Assembly: GCF_963966145.1 (NCBI RefSeq)
Contig: NC_091046.1
Span: 10,602,001-10,666,000, forward strand
DNA length: 64,000 nucleotides
Direction: 5' to 3'
Origin: Tenebrio molitor
Taxonomy: Eukaryota > Arthropoda > Insecta > Coleoptera > Tenebrionidae
Below, in pieces: positions 45,501 through 57,676 of this stretch. Position 1 is the first letter of the stretch; every line of letters begins with the position of its first letter. The notes under the pieces were generated by a model. It had not been told where the DNA came from. It searched no databases and saw only the letters and a list, made by a program, of their open reading frames with translations. Position numbers and translations under genes: made by a program.

Positions 45501-48500
45501 CAGCAGCTAAGCTGTTTGCTTTCAATTTTTGTCTAGAAAGGTTTGTTAACGTGCTTGTAACTGTTATTTTTAGAATTTATATTGTTTTGTGATCCAAACT
45601 TCGAATGTAATATCAAATAATAATAAGCTGGTAGCCAGTCAGTATTGACCACAAACCGAAACAGTCCTGAAATCCCATAGGTCTTTATTTTTATTTTTTA
45701 TTAATGCAAAATCACTCAACAGTTTGATGAGTTCGCTTTGCGTAAGGCATTGGGTCGACGAACTTTTTCATTTATGAATTATTTTTATTACAAGAAAATT
45801 CTTTCTTTTCTCGTTCACTTATTAAAACTAAATGAATGAAATAATATTTTACGAAACGTATTTTATTTTTTAGACTGATTATCAAGTTGTTTAAATGAAC
45901 CTTTAGAGTTCGAGAGACAATTGATTTCCTAACATCTGTTGGATTTGATCACAGAATAGACTCGAGGAAACTATTGTCATAAGTTCATAACTCTAGTAAC
46001 TGTTGCATTTATCTCACCTTTGGAATTTCCTACAATTGAAACCGTTTTAAGCTATCTTGATATTGTGTAGTATTAGTGGTTGGTATGTTTGTCGGTCGAT
46101 ACCCATGCCTAACTTCAGTTTTATCTCTTTAAACTGTTGGAGCGTGTATTTTTTAAACATATTCCATTTGATAATTATGTTCATTGTAACAATTTGTTGT
46201 AAAGAAGATCTCTTATAAGCATTGCTAAATTACTAACGGGCTGTCAAAAACCACGCCAGCTGTTTAGACAAACTCCAGTTTTTCCCACCTGAAGAACCGC
46301 AGTGGTGCCGAAGCAGACCCACGGCAGAATCTGCTCAACTGTGCTGTCGTGACAGGGATTTTTGTAATGCCGTTCTCGAGGCACAACTAGCAATGGTGCC
46401 TCATAATAACGAAATCATTCGTACAGGTAACAGTGTGGTCATCCCAAACTCCCGATATATTATAATACAGCTAACGGTTTAACCTCTGTGTTAAATGCAA
46501 GTTTTCACACTAACAGTTTTTCTATTTTTTTTTTTTCTTTATTTGTTAACGAAACGTTTGCCAGTTGCAATGTATTGATTTACAATTTTGCAATTGACAA
46601 GAGTGATCTAGTATTTTTGGTATTACTTTTTATTATAGCGCTAGTCTTCGACCACTTACCGAATCCATCCCTAAATCCTTCCTCCCCAAGACTGGCTATC
46701 AAGAAGAAAGTTCAGCGTAACGTCTCAAAATTTGTGCAAATTAAAATAAAAAAACGTAAAAATATCTCTTCGAATATGTGGCTACGAAATGAAAATGAAA
46801 CGTTTAAAAAATGTTGTTTTTTTTTTTGGATATGTGTTAATTACAAAATATATTAGCATAAATAAATTGGCGAAGGACGTGTTCAACTTTTTCATCTGTG
46901 ATTATGTAATTGGCTGTACACACTACTTGATCATTGAAATAAAATTTAGGTGCCTGGATCGAGTCCTACAAGTTCCTCATAATAATCCTTTGTTCTGCCA
47001 TCGGCAGAACCCCCTCAATACTACATTTGTCATGGAGTGCTGCAAAAACGAAGATTTCTGCAATGTACGCCTTTCACCCCAACTAATGCAAAAGCCCCAA
47101 GGTAAAATGTGCAGTGCCACCCTTCAGACATTCTACTTTTTTTACTCCAACTTTTTTTTTACTTCAGCAGCACTATTTAGCATAAATACGCCTATTCTTT
47201 CTTTTTTAACAAGGTTGCAGTCACTTCTGCTGTAATTAGCGTTCGCTTTGATCTATTCACCTCTTAGTAATTATTGTTTAGAAGTAGCGACTCACATTCT
47301 AGATAGAACCGATGTCTTAAAGGGTGCACCACATACACATATTTAAGTCAGTGATAACATGCACGTATGTGGTACACTCTTGTTTAGTTTATTTTTTAAT
47401 TTCAGACTTCTTAGTAACAGGTGGCAGTTGCGCAAACCTCGCTTACGTAATCATATGGGCATGCTCTGTATGGAAGTTACGATATTTCAGAAATCCACTG
47501 GCCTGAGCTACTGTCAAAGTTTAAAAAACTTCAAATTTTTTTCTTTTTAAACATTGACTGTAAATTCTCTACCAGCAATCAAATTTTTATGTCAAAGTTC
47601 TAAAATTGTTTTTTTCTTTGTTTATAGATGTCTCCACAAAAAAAATATACCCGACATAGTACAATCGTCCGGTATATCAACCGGGTTTTGTTACGAAAGC
47701 GTGATTACAAATCGCTCCGATTTTACCAAAATGGCATCATCCTGCTGTAACGATAGGGACTTTTGTAATGCTAATTTAACTTTGCAGTTACCAAACGACA
47801 CTTTATACACCCCAGGTTAGATATTTAAACAAAATTAAAAGGGCTTCGATTTATGTTTATATAAGTTCTTACATTCATTGGGCCTATCAAAATTCTGGTC
47901 TGCAAATATGTTCTGTTTCATTGTTTCAGTGTCATAAACTGTGGGAATTTCATTGTGTCAAGTGCAGTCCAGTTTTTCCATGCATGAGATGGTGCATTTT
48001 TTTGTATATATTTATCTTGAAACTTAAAATTTATAGATTTTGTCAAAGAATTCAACTAAATGACGATTATAAAAAAATCATTGGTAGAATCGAGTTTTCA
48101 GTTAAAGTGCATACAATTTAACGAATTTCAGTAATGCTTTTGGTAAATTGAAAAGAGCAATAGATATTTTTTTTTGTAGAAAATAATCACATTAATATTT
48201 TATATTTAACACTAGCCTTAGAAAACTGGCTTTTAAATCTTTAAACTAATTTTAGATCAGATTTTTCTCTCAAAGTATTGTGACGTCTGCTTTAGTATGT
48301 CTTACAGAATCGAACATGAAGTAACGTTGAGTCGAGTAACTTCTTTTTGCTTTGAACGGAAAAAATTCTATGTGTGTTGTGGATGCAAAAGCAAAAATGA
48401 ACAAAAATTATGCAATACACGTAAAATATTTTGCGTTCATATTTTGCTTGCTATTTGCTTTGCTTTTGGTGTGTCTTTGCTATTACATATTAACAAAAAA

Positions 48501-51500
48501 ATATGAGAAGGTAAGTCTTCAGGCAGTTTTTTTTTCAATTAATTGAATACTCACTATACTAATCGAAGATCGTTTAAAAACAATCTCATTAATATTGTCT
48601 GTCGTTGATTAGCTCCCAAGTATTCGAGCTTTTCGTCACTCGAAATCCTACTACTGGCTTCCATTCCCGTAATACTGCTTATTGTCATCGGAAGCGTCTT
48701 GTGCTATTGCGTAATGACGAAGCGTAAAAGGGGTGGAACACACCATCATCTTCGACATGGCGAAGACAGCATTGAAGCACCGGATCACCCCATCTTAAAG
48801 GGGGTCAGTTTGCAACACATGCTCGAAATGACAACTAGTGGCAGCGGATCAGGTGAGGAAATTTTAAATTGTACAAGAAAAGAGCGTTGGCAACGTCAAA
48901 TAAAGTCATAAACGTTGCCAATCTTTGTAATGAATATTTGCTGCAATTAAAAATGTTAATATGCGAGACGTTTGCAGTTAAAGACTAAAAAAAAATAATG
49001 AATTTTGAAACAGTTATTTGTCTAAGGACTGGTTGCACCAACGTAAGTTAAATTTAACTACAGATTAAAATATACGAAAACATTGTTATAACAATAGGTA
49101 ACTAAACTAACAAAGCATTGTAACCTACAGTTAACTTTAACTTTCGTTGCTGCAACCGGCCCTAAGGATTTAATTTTTTTCATCGCCATAGACTATTAGA
49201 TATAGACACAGGTGTGCAGCAAAATATGACGCCTATCAACTATTTGTTATTCAATTTCATCTTTCGGATTGATTAATATCAATCATTAATTATTAGATTT
49301 GGTGGTAGACGTTGTGAGCATCAGTTCCTGATTGAGTGGGTAATAAAAAATTTACTTGAAATTGGCAAGACTGAATTGTACCTACGTACTTCCGTTTGTT
49401 TCATTGTCACTATTGACAACTGACATAAATTTCAAATTTAAACGTCTTGATTTTTGTAATTTTTTATTGATAATAATTGGAGTCATTTGGAGCAGCACCT
49501 TTTAATTAAATGTCTCTTCCTCGCTATAACTTGTTTGTTTTTTAAAACTCCTCATTTTTCAATATAGTGAATTTCAAAAACATCCGAACTATCAAAGTTC
49601 TAATACTTTTCAATGTATTTGGTTGACCACCCTGCAGCAATACAAACCCCGCCAAATTTTTATGACTACTACAATTTATCAGTAACTCGAAAAAATTCGA
49701 AAAACAAAAGAGAACAGTACTTAGAGCCAGAGAAAAGCAAGCTATTTCTTTTCTATTTAATGTTTCATGTCTTTTTTAAATTTAAACAACCCAACAACAG
49801 CCAAAATAAATTTTGATCTGACCGAAATTTGACAGAAACATCAAAATCATAGATAACCTCACAAAAAATTAAGCATGGTACACTTCAAGCAAAAGTTGTG
49901 TTTCAACTTTCAGCCGGGTACATTGCGAATAATAAATTTTCACAAATTGTGACACTTGACAGCACGAATGTTTTTGGAATCCCCTATAAACCGTTTGTTC
50001 GCACCACACATAACCTAATTTGACAAATTGAGCCAACAGGGATGCAAAGAAGTCACCATAGTTTTATTGCCAACTCAAACAGTAATTGTTGCTCAGGCGG
50101 TAGTTTCGGAATAGAGTTCTGTAAATTTTCTGTCCCTTTTCTTTTACTTTTTTGAGCTTTTATGTAAAGCTAGCATTTGATGGAAATGCTATTGATATTG
50201 TTTGAGACAGTTCAGAACGGTCATCTCTTGTTAATTGTCATCTATTGGGTGATTCAAAATTTATTGTGGATAAATATGGCAACTTAGACATAGACTATGT
50301 CATAGTTGCCATACCGGGACATTTTTTTAACTCTGAACATAGTCCATACTTATTCCCTATGTTCAATTTTAAAAAACACAGATCAATGCATTGTGAGTTG
50401 CTATGCAACTAACTATACCGAACACCAGGGATTTTGAAATAATGTTAAAAATTGTTCCGATTGATGGAATTGGTCTATCATGTGTTGCACTGGAAATGTA
50501 ACGCACATTTCTAATGCTCTGATTGGCATAGAATAACTGCATTATGTGTATTTTTTCTTCAAACAACTTGACCATTTTGTTAAAGTGTCAAGTACTTATT
50601 TTCGTTGCCTTGGTTACGTGATTACATACATGCATTGACCTGTGTTTTTTAAAACTGAACATAGGGAATAAGTATGAGCTATGTTCAGAGTTAAAAAAAT
50701 GTCCCGGTATTTAAAACTCATCATCACAGATAAACACCAAATACCAGATTTAGATGACATTTCTTGTGAAATTTCCATGCAGGGGTGGTTTAACAAGTCT
50801 GGAACTTTGTGAGAACGTTTCAAGTAACCATGCAAACACGTTTTATCAGTAAAAAATTGGGCGACCAAATTTTTTAAATAAATTTTATCGATGTCTTTTA
50901 GTAGGTATCATTTCTTTGTCTATTCTGTCTACTTATCGGATGTTGACAAGCACCACTTCAGTCTATAGTACCAGCACATCTTCTTTTGTCTTGTGCTTGT
51001 TTTTATTATTATTATGCTAATATAAGTAAAATATTTCATTCTTTCTTGCTGAAAATGATCAAAATCTTCAAATTTTTGACGCCAAACATATTTTGATTCA
51101 TAGTCATATTTACTTCTTCAATTATCCAATTTGTTAATGATATTTTCGACATACTTAATATGTGACAAATTTAAACCACATTTAAAAAAAAGGTAATAAT
51201 CTTGTTGTTCCATTTTGGTGTTAATCTCATACTCTGACCCTATGTTATTGTTAATTTAGCTACGAAGATAATGAGACCATTTACTTTGTCGACGTTACGT
51301 AAAGGCAGTGTTATTTCACTTCCATTTTAGTACACGGTACACTTTAATTATTCTGCAAAGTTCCAATCAAAATCTACCTTTATCAAAAGAAGAGGGCATT
51401 TGGAAAACGAAAATAGGAGTATAAAATAAATGTTTAAACTGTCAGCTGGAATAGTGTCAAAAAAAATGACAATGAAGCTTGAACTACATCGAATTTTTCA

Positions 51501-54500
51501 AAACTGACAGAAATTTGATGTCCCACTTTTTTGCCTGCAATAGTAGATCCTTTTATTTTTCACAAATTGGGTGTAAATGGGTGTTAAAAATCTCCACAAC
51601 CTTTACACAAATTTACTGCAGATCTGCGCAAATTATCCGAGTTTGTAAAACCAGAACGAAAATTATCTTTAACTAGATCTCGAAAACTGTAAGTGCTATA
51701 GAGAGACAGCATGCAGACGTATCTTGCACCTCTCTTAAATTATTTTTGTGCTTTTCAATGTAGTTCAATGTCCTTAGTATTGAGTGTGGTCAAACACTAT
51801 CTAGATTAAATAAACTTATGAGAACTGTTCAGACATAACACAATAATAAACAAATTGAATTTTTTTACCAGGCTTAAACGGTTTTCAAAATCAGATAACG
51901 TGACATTGTGGACATTTTTCGAAAGTACCAACTCTTGTATTTCATAAACTTTCAGAAGTATCATTCGTAATGTAGATTGTGGTTTTGCACTGAACTATTG
52001 ACTTAAAAGTAGTTTTGTAAAATGTTCTTTCTCGTTGGAAATATTTTTTAAATTGTTGTTTTAATAAAAATTGACTAAAGCTTGTTTGACACGATGCTAA
52101 ATTTCGTAGTAAATTTGTTAGAAAATGAGAGAGACCCTCGACAGGACCAATGAACGATCAGGATCATAGTCTGTCTTTGTCAGATCCTGATCGTTCATTG
52201 GTCCTCTCTCATTTACTAGTAAATTTTCTCATAAATTTAGCATCGTGTCAAACAGGCTTAAGAAGTGAAACTTGGAATTATTGTGCTGGCTGATCACGTC
52301 GTTCCTAAACAGACTTTAAATTTAAAAAAGAAGGAGGACAAGTTACTAAAACTGTCTTCATTATTTTAAAACACGTACATACGTAAGGGTACTAGGAAGG
52401 TTTGGTCGTAGAGTTTTATTTTTTACAGTTTTCCAACTCTGTATAAACCAATCATTAAATATTTGTTCCCAATTTTTTTTCGGTCGAAAAAGGATGTCCC
52501 TTCAACTTTTCCTTGACAAAAGGAAATAAACCGAAGTCACAAGACACAGGATTGGGGCTATAGGGAGTATGACTTTTTTTCTTTTTATATTGGTCTCTGC
52601 AATTTTTTTCCCGGGTGATTATCGTGGTGAAAAAGCCAAGTATTTATCCGTGATCGCGGACGGAGATTTTTCAAGGCCTCAAGAACCTGAAGCTAGCAAG
52701 TATCAACATCAGGTGTCTATGACTGTCCTCTGTTGATCCAATACTATTTTTCCGTTGACTGAAAAACAACGACGATTCTTTCATTGACCGAATGAGATTA
52801 TTCAATCGTTCTCAAAGAGACAGTCTTCGTCAGATGTGCAAGAGATTCTTCAAAACATTTTTTCGTACATAAACTCGTTGAAAATTGTCAGGAAAAATCA
52901 CTTCATAAGTTTGTCTCCCAAGGTTCAACATTTTGCTGTCTTTTATCCACGGTTTTTTAAATATTATTGAAGTGTAAATAGTCAATAATTAACTAATACA
53001 AATGCAACACCTGTTACAAAAACCGATAACAAAGGCCCTGGCATGAATTAAGTTGAATTGAATTTTTGTAAGTTACTTATGACTTACTGGTAGAAGAAAT
53101 ATGTATTAGCTCTAAATAGTAAGCACTGCAGAATAAAAATAAATAATCAAAAACTCTGAAATAATTTTATGGCTTGATGAATTTCGCTGAATAAAAATAG
53201 AGGAAAATGTTAAAAGGTGGCCGTTATGGAATGACGTCAAAAGATTCTGGGAAGCGGTAGCGGTACTAGGCGATTTAGATTAAAAAAAAAATTGAAGAAA
53301 AACATTTTTTTCTTATCCACTTAGTTTCGGATGTTCCTCTAACTTTCTAAGTAACGGCTCGTGACCAATTAAAACATATTTTATTCGGCGAAATCCATCA
53401 AACCGTTCCAGAAATTTAAATTATTTTCGGATTCTCTGTTTTGTTTTTCTCACATTTTTAGAGTTAATATTTCTCCTATTAATAAGTCTTATGTGTCGTA
53501 ACTTATAAAAAAAAAACTTAAATCATTCGGAGGGCCTTCCTTAAATTGGAAAAATATTTTAACCACCCATGGAAGTACCAGTGATCATTTTATTAATTGC
53601 GTCGGTTATATTTTTTTCTGAAGTTTTGTAAAAAATTGTACAGTTCTGTAGCGATGTTTTGCTTCTATTCTAGGGTTGCCTCTGTTGGTGCAGCGCAGCA
53701 TAGCGCGTCAAATCCAGCTAGTTGAAATCATCGGTCAAGGCCGATTTGGCGAAGTTTGGAGGGGCCGTTGGAGAGGCGAGAATGTTGCCGTTAAAATATT
53801 CAGCTCGAGAGAGGAGAGGTCATGGTTTCGCGAGGCCGAAATATACCAAACAGTTATGCTGAGGCACGATAATATATTGGGATTTATCGCAGCCGATAAT
53901 AAAGGTTTCCACATCAACTTTTATTAGTATTATTTAAATATTTTTGACGAAATTTTACGAGACGCTTTCACCAATCAATTTTTATATTTATAGATAACGG
54001 GACGTGGACTCAGTTGTGGCTTATTACCGACTACCACGAGTACGGCTCCCTCTTCGATTTCTTGGGCAGGAACACGATGGATACCAACGGCATGATCCGC
54101 ATGGCTCTGTCCATCGCTACGGGTTTGGCGCATTTGCACATGGACATTATGGGAACACAAGGTTTGTCATCGGAAATGTTTGAACGCAGATTAAAACATA
54201 TTTGGATGCTTAGGTAAGCCCGCCATAGCTCATCGTGACCTGAAGTCGAAGAATATCTTGGTCAAGTCTAATTTCACTTGCGCCATTGGTGATCTGGGAC
54301 TGGCCGTGAGGCACGACGCCACCACCGACACTGTCGACATCCCACTAAACAACCGGGTGGGCACCAAGAGATACATGGCCCCGGAAGTAATAAATGCGCA
54401 ACCTGTCACACTTAACGTTAATTCCATTTATTGTTCAGGTTCTGGACGAGACAATGAACGTCAATCATTTCGATTCGTTCAAACGGGCCGACGTCTACGC

Positions 54501-54854
54501 CCTGGGCCTAATATTTTGGGAAATCGCAAGGAGATGTAACGTCGGTGGCATCTACGACGAGTATCAGTTACCGTTCTACGATGCGGTACCGTCTGATCCC
54601 ACCATAGAAGAAATGAGAAGGTGGGTAGCTGGGGCTTGAAATCTGTAATATGAAATTTGTGCGTTTTCAGAGTTGTTTGTGTGGACAAACAGAGACCGAA
54701 TATACCAAATCGCTGGCAGAGTTGCGAAGCTCTCAGAGTCATGTTAAAATTGATGAAAGAGTGTTGGTATCACAATGCAACAGCTAGGCTGACAGCGTTA
54801 AGAATTAAAAAGACACTCTCTAACTTCAGAACATCTGAGGAACTTAAAATGTGA
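42553..54854 (+). CDS. babo: Type I activin/TGF-beta receptor kinase Baboon, with three alternative exons
   Basis: Exons: 42553–42637 (signal peptide, ALFVFCCIFWLGQFING), 42915–43038 (ectodomain part 1, CKCDVCPEANYTC), one of three alternatives (46260–46426, 46950–47101, 47628–47815), 48613–48852 (membrane span ILLLASIPVILLIVIGSVLC and GS box TTSGSGSG), 53674–53904, 53994–54161, 54214–54386, 54439–54620 and 54671–54854. All are GT–AG with matching phases, giving 512–524 residues. The kinase has the glycine loop GQGRFGEVWRG, VAVKIF lysine, catalytic HRDLKSKNIL, GDLGLAV (DLG as in TGF-beta receptors) and APEVLD. It is a single-pass plasma-membrane serine/threonine kinase that phosphorylates dSmad2/Smox on activin-like ligand binding (known). 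The large intron before the kinase exons is full of transposon remains. A poly(A) signal lies at 54943. Confidence 0.96.
43039..46259. other. babo intron 2
   Basis: 3.2-kb intron between the first ectodomain exon and the first alternative exon. Contains an interspersed repeat (45192–45402). Open frames around 44649–45019 have no splice context or motif and are regarded as chance. Confidence 0.6.
45192..45402 (+). mobile_element. Interspersed repeat, copy 2 of 2
   Basis: Same family as 5565–5784, sharing CTTCAAGCAGTAACATTTTT and CCTGAAATTATGCTCTAATT in the same order, in babo intron 2. Ends TATAGTTTGTCCAGCGAGAG and ACGGAGTATAC are weakly inverted. Confidence 0.6.
46260..46426 (+). CDS. babo: babo alternative ectodomain exon 1
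   Basis: 167 bp between a CCAG acceptor and a GTAACAG donor. Encodes the second half of the activin-receptor ectodomain: CLDKLQFFPPEEPQWC, then CCRDRDFCNAVLEAQL. The cysteine pattern C…C…CC…C matches the other two alternatives and their shared CC-x4-FCN motif. Phase (2 nt in, 1 nt out) is identical to the other two. Homology to a specific Drosophila isoform was not determined. Confidence 0.9.
46950..47101 (+). CDS. babo: babo alternative ectodomain exon 2
   Basis: 152 bp after TTTAG. Encodes CLDRVLQVPHNNPLFC, then MECCKNEDFCNVRLSPQL. The shortest of the three, with the same phase and the same cysteine framework. Confidence 0.9.
47628..47815 (+). CDS. babo: babo alternative ectodomain exon 3
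   Basis: 188 bp after TTTATAG. Encodes CLHKKNIPDIVQSSG, then SSCCNDRDFCNANLTLQL, with possible N-glycosylation sites (NRS, NLT). The longest of the three and the most divergent at its start. It is interchangeable in phase, so only one of the three can be used per transcript without disrupting the domain. Confidence 0.9.
49026..49162. mobile_element. Harbinger-type MITE, TAA duplication
   Basis: Ends GGACTGGTTGCACCAACG and the inverse of CGTTGCTGCAACCGGCCC; TAA on both sides (49023–49025, 49163–49165). A broken copy lies at 16695. Confidence 0.7.
50320..50710 (-). mobile_element. Long-TIR element with transposase helix-turn-helix relic
   Basis: About 80-bp inverted arms (left ACCGGGACATTTTTTTAACT … AAAAAACACAGATCAATGC, mirrored at about 50627–50707). 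Between them on − (50575 down to 50369) lies EEKIHIMQLFYANQSIRNVR followed by RPIPSIGTIFNIISKSL. This resembles the N-terminal helix-turn-helix of Tc1/mariner-related transposases of arthropods (known pattern EEK…HxIxLYFxNxRSVxxVQR … RPIPSxxTI). Non-functional. Confidence 0.55.
52079..52258. mobile_element. Palindromic Harbinger-type MITE, copy 2
   Basis: Same ends as 27961–28123 (AGCTTGTTTGACACGATGCT), here with TAA on both sides (52076–52078, 52259–52261). The inner palindrome is complete: GGACCAATGAACGATCAGGA mirrored by TCCTGATCGTTCATTGGTCC. 180 bp. Confidence 0.85.
52400..52960 (-). pseudogene. mariner-like transposase relic
   Basis: On − the broken frames read VLEALKNLRPRSRINTWLFH then HDNHPGKK, matching the HHDNAPxH block of mariner transposases. 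Next, SYSPYSPNPVSCDFGLFPFV followed by KEKLKGHPFSTEK matches the YSPDLAPCDFxLFPxLK block. Several stops and frameshifts separate these, so it is dead. It lies antisense within babo's intron. Confidence 0.7.
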
Positions 54855-54942
54855 AATTGTTGAATGTATGTGTAAGGTAAGCGACGCCAAATAGATTATG
54901 AGTATACCTACATATTATTTTTGCAAAGTAAAATTAATGGGT

Positions 54943-54948
54943 AATAAA
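54943..54948 (+). terminator. Poly(A) signal of babo
   Basis: AATAAA 89 bp past the babo stop codon, followed by further AATAAA-like sequence. Confidence 0.55.
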
Positions 54949-54959
54949 ATAAATTGGTT

Positions 54960-56355
54960 TTAAAAAATCAAATTGAACACTGCTAAAGGTCTTTCCAGAC
55001 ATAAAATGGAACATCGTATACTATTAAATAATTTGATATAGACCCATAATATTTTATCGATATTTTATTTACGAAAGTTGAAGAACGAGAATGAAAACTT
55101 GTGAGTTTTCCTTTTTCACGTACATACATATTAGGTATTTATTTTGTGTTCTGGAGTGAAAACCTTTTCTTTTTTTTTTATATAAAATCAAACTATAATT
55201 CTTAGGTGAAATACCTATACGGGGTGTTATCGAAATACATGTACAAACAATTGGGAGTTATTTGGGGATTCTAAGAAATCAAACATCTAAAGGAAAATCA
55301 AGTCCTATTATATCCATTTAGCTTATCACACCACTGGCAAAAAATTGAGTCAGTTTATCCAACATGATGAAAATAAATCACAGCCACCCCTTATCCACAT
55401 TCATCGTAAAATGCATTCACGTTTTTTTGGCATACTGGGAACCCATGGAAATTTTGCATTTAATTTTTATACCACCGGTTTCAATGCAAGAAGAGGATAT
55501 AAGTGGTTGCACAAGGAATAAACCTTTAAAAATTGTTGGATGTGTTGAACGGATTGTACCGGGGTTAACCAACAGACAATTTCAAAAGCGTTTCCGTGTC
55601 AAGCGCCACTTCACTGCGGCCAGATATTTGACAGATGTCAAATCTGACGTCGGTAACATGGGCACACTCCTTGTATCACTCTAAACATTCGTGAACGATC
55701 TGGGGTAGCGTGATTATTCCCCCAATTTTAATTTATGAACTGTGTTTGGAAAACTGTTCCCACTACTCGGAATGTTTAGGAACGCGCTCCAGCAGGTCGT
55801 GGTTGTCAGTTTTACTAGTTTGCAATAGAAGAATACTCGGACATCCCCGAAAATTTAGCAATATGTTATGTTCATTTTGATACTTAGGTCCGCATGTCAG
55901 ACACTTTGGTGACGGAAATCAAACACTGTGTCCAACATTAAAAAAAAAATAAATCATGGTCTATTAGGCCACAACAACGTGAACGGTGTTTATAATAAGG
56001 GCTTTCTGAGAAATTCTGCTAAGATATTTCGTCCTACAAATGATTTTAGAATGTGGACGGGATATATGGCTCTCGATACCCATTTTATTGTACATTATTG
56101 TGTATTTCAAAAACACCTTTATGTAAAACTGATTCTGAATTTTAAATTGTTAATCCACAACCCATTTTATTTACTAGATACATTTTTTCATAAAGTTAAG
56201 ACAAATTGAATAGAATTTCTTAAGTAGGTACTCCCTCAGTTCTCCTTTCACGAGAAAATTTCATATTCTTAAAATATAATTACAACACATTTTACGTGAA
56301 ATTAACATTTCGGGAGTAATTTTTAGTTAAAATCAAGATTATTCCTTTTTATTTA
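54960..56355. other. Spacer after babo
   Basis: No host exon recognised. The frame at 55364–55684 is flanked by sequences such as CGGGGTGTTATCGAAATAC and GGCACACTCCTTGTATCAC that look like worn transposon ends. No diagnostic motif is visible. Confidence 0.45.
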
Positions 56356-56361
56356 CTTCTA

Positions 56362-56752
56362 CAGTCGATGTACAAATAAAACTGGGACAAAAATGACAAT
56401 CACATAAGTCAACATTTACAAATTTGCATCGTTTAATTACGGTTTTATCACAAATAGGTTAACTTTGGTATGACATATTATAGAGACACTGACAAATATA
56501 TTGACAATTCAGTGGTCTGATTTATAGCTGGAACGTTATGGATGTGGACTGGGGACTTGTCGTTCAGTTGGCACCAGCAGCAAAAGTAACTAAACGCGCC
56601 AATAAGGTTATTGGAATTTATGACAGATCTTACTAATGTACAGTTCAATCATAAGTTTTAAGCAACCTTGAGTTTGACAATCCATATCCAAAACATTTCG
56701 ACTATACATAGCTTAAATTTTAAGTGTCCCAGTTTTATTTGTCGACCGACCG
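56362..56752. mobile_element. GGACAAATAAAACTGGGAC family MITE, copy 2
   Basis: Ends CAGTCGATGTACAAATAAAA and the inverse of TTTTATTTGTCGACCGACCG; TA at 56360–56361 and 56753–56754. The interior includes stretches nearly identical, in reverse, to 29774–29982 (AATGACAATCACATAAGTCA) and is about 180 bp longer. Confidence 0.75.
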
Positions 56753-56758
56753 TACCTA

Positions 56759-56998
56759 CAGTTCGAGACACGGAATTTCGGGCATCACTGTCAATATACC
56801 GTCAAAAAATGTAAAATTGGCTTAACATTATTAACCTCAATTTTACCGTTTGCCACGATTTTGATTGACATGCGACTGACGTGAACAAAAAATAAATTTC
56901 AAAATTTGACTTTTAAATGTTACGTTGACAATAAAGAGTGATTTAGATCGCAATTTTTTGAAATAACAGTAATGCCCGAAATTCCGTGTCCCTAACTG
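56759..56998. mobile_element. TA-flanked MITE (GAGACACGGAATTTCGGGCA ends)
   Basis: Ends CAGTTCGAGACACGGAATTT and the inverse of AAATTCCGTGTCCCTAACTG; TA at 56757–56758 and 56999–57000. It begins only a few bases after the preceding MITE. 240 bp. Confidence 0.8.
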
Positions 56999-57553
56999 TA
57001 CATATAAAATTCTGACGGACTTATATTTCCAAAGAAGACAAAACTGGTACTTGTAAGATGGGATTTGAGTTTATAAAGACATAGGGGAAGTTCATTTAAA
57101 CACTTGAATTAAGTTTCAGCTGGATTAATTAATCATAATGTCGAGTTAGAACAAATACAGAAACTGACTTTTGCTTAACTCGGAATGACAATGTGCTTTT
57201 ATAATTGCGATAAGTTTCTAGTTTTTTTTAATGTAATACATATTAGATTTTTCCAGGTGTGCTAAACTCAGTGTGAAGTGATAGAAGAACGTTCACGTGA
57301 ACATTTTTATTACATGCTAAGTCGTTTTAATATTACAGTGATTTACTTTGGAGTATTACAAGTGTAAATCGATCCTGTGTGATCACTTCGATTTATTAAC
57401 GATCGAAACGTCTCACGGGACTAGCGAGAAAGGTCTGCATGAACGTGTAAAATATTCAGCCCACTGCCTGGCTCAGTTCATATCCACAATACCGTACTGC
57501 CTGTCCACTCATTCCATAGTTTATAACAATCGACAGCTTCTTCCTGATCAAGT

Positions 57554-57676
57554 TTATTTTCCGTGTACAGTTCGACCACAATGTGATCCTTCCCGTTTAT
57601 GCCGCATGCCGTCCCCGTTCCAGTCGTACGGACGGTTGCGCTCGTTCAGCACTTCACTCAAGTTGACTGCCGACAT
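57554..57676 (-). CDS. Short ORF of unknown status
   Basis: A 40-residue frame on − starting MSAVNLSEVLNERNRPYDWN and ending in TVHGK. The composition is protein-like (amphipathic start, no low-complexity), and the block is more GC-rich than the surrounding 3 kb. It could be the first coding exon of a − strand gene or a small peptide gene. No downstream exon was found, and no family is recognised. A longer frame on + (57348–57689) overlaps it and is less protein-like. Confidence 0.3.
   Translation of the reverse strand: MSAVNLSEVLNERNRPYDWNGDGMRHKREGSHCGRTVHGK

Larger units (their letters stand above)
48853..53673. other. babo intron before kinase exons
   Basis: 4.8-kb intron. It holds a Harbinger-type MITE (49026–49162), a long-TIR element with transposase debris (50320–50710), a MITE tail at about 51440–51535, a palindromic MITE (52079–52258) and a mariner transposase relic (52400–52960). 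No host exon is seen in it. Confidence 0.65.

Noticed and set aside
48300..48511. Open frame with a strong membrane-span-like segment and a GTAAGT donor, resembling an alternative babo transmembrane exon
   Set aside because: From any plausible acceptor (CTTTAG at about 48294 or CTTACAG at about 48307) the phase needed after the ectodomain exon gives a stop (TAA) within about ten codons. It also lacks a GS box.
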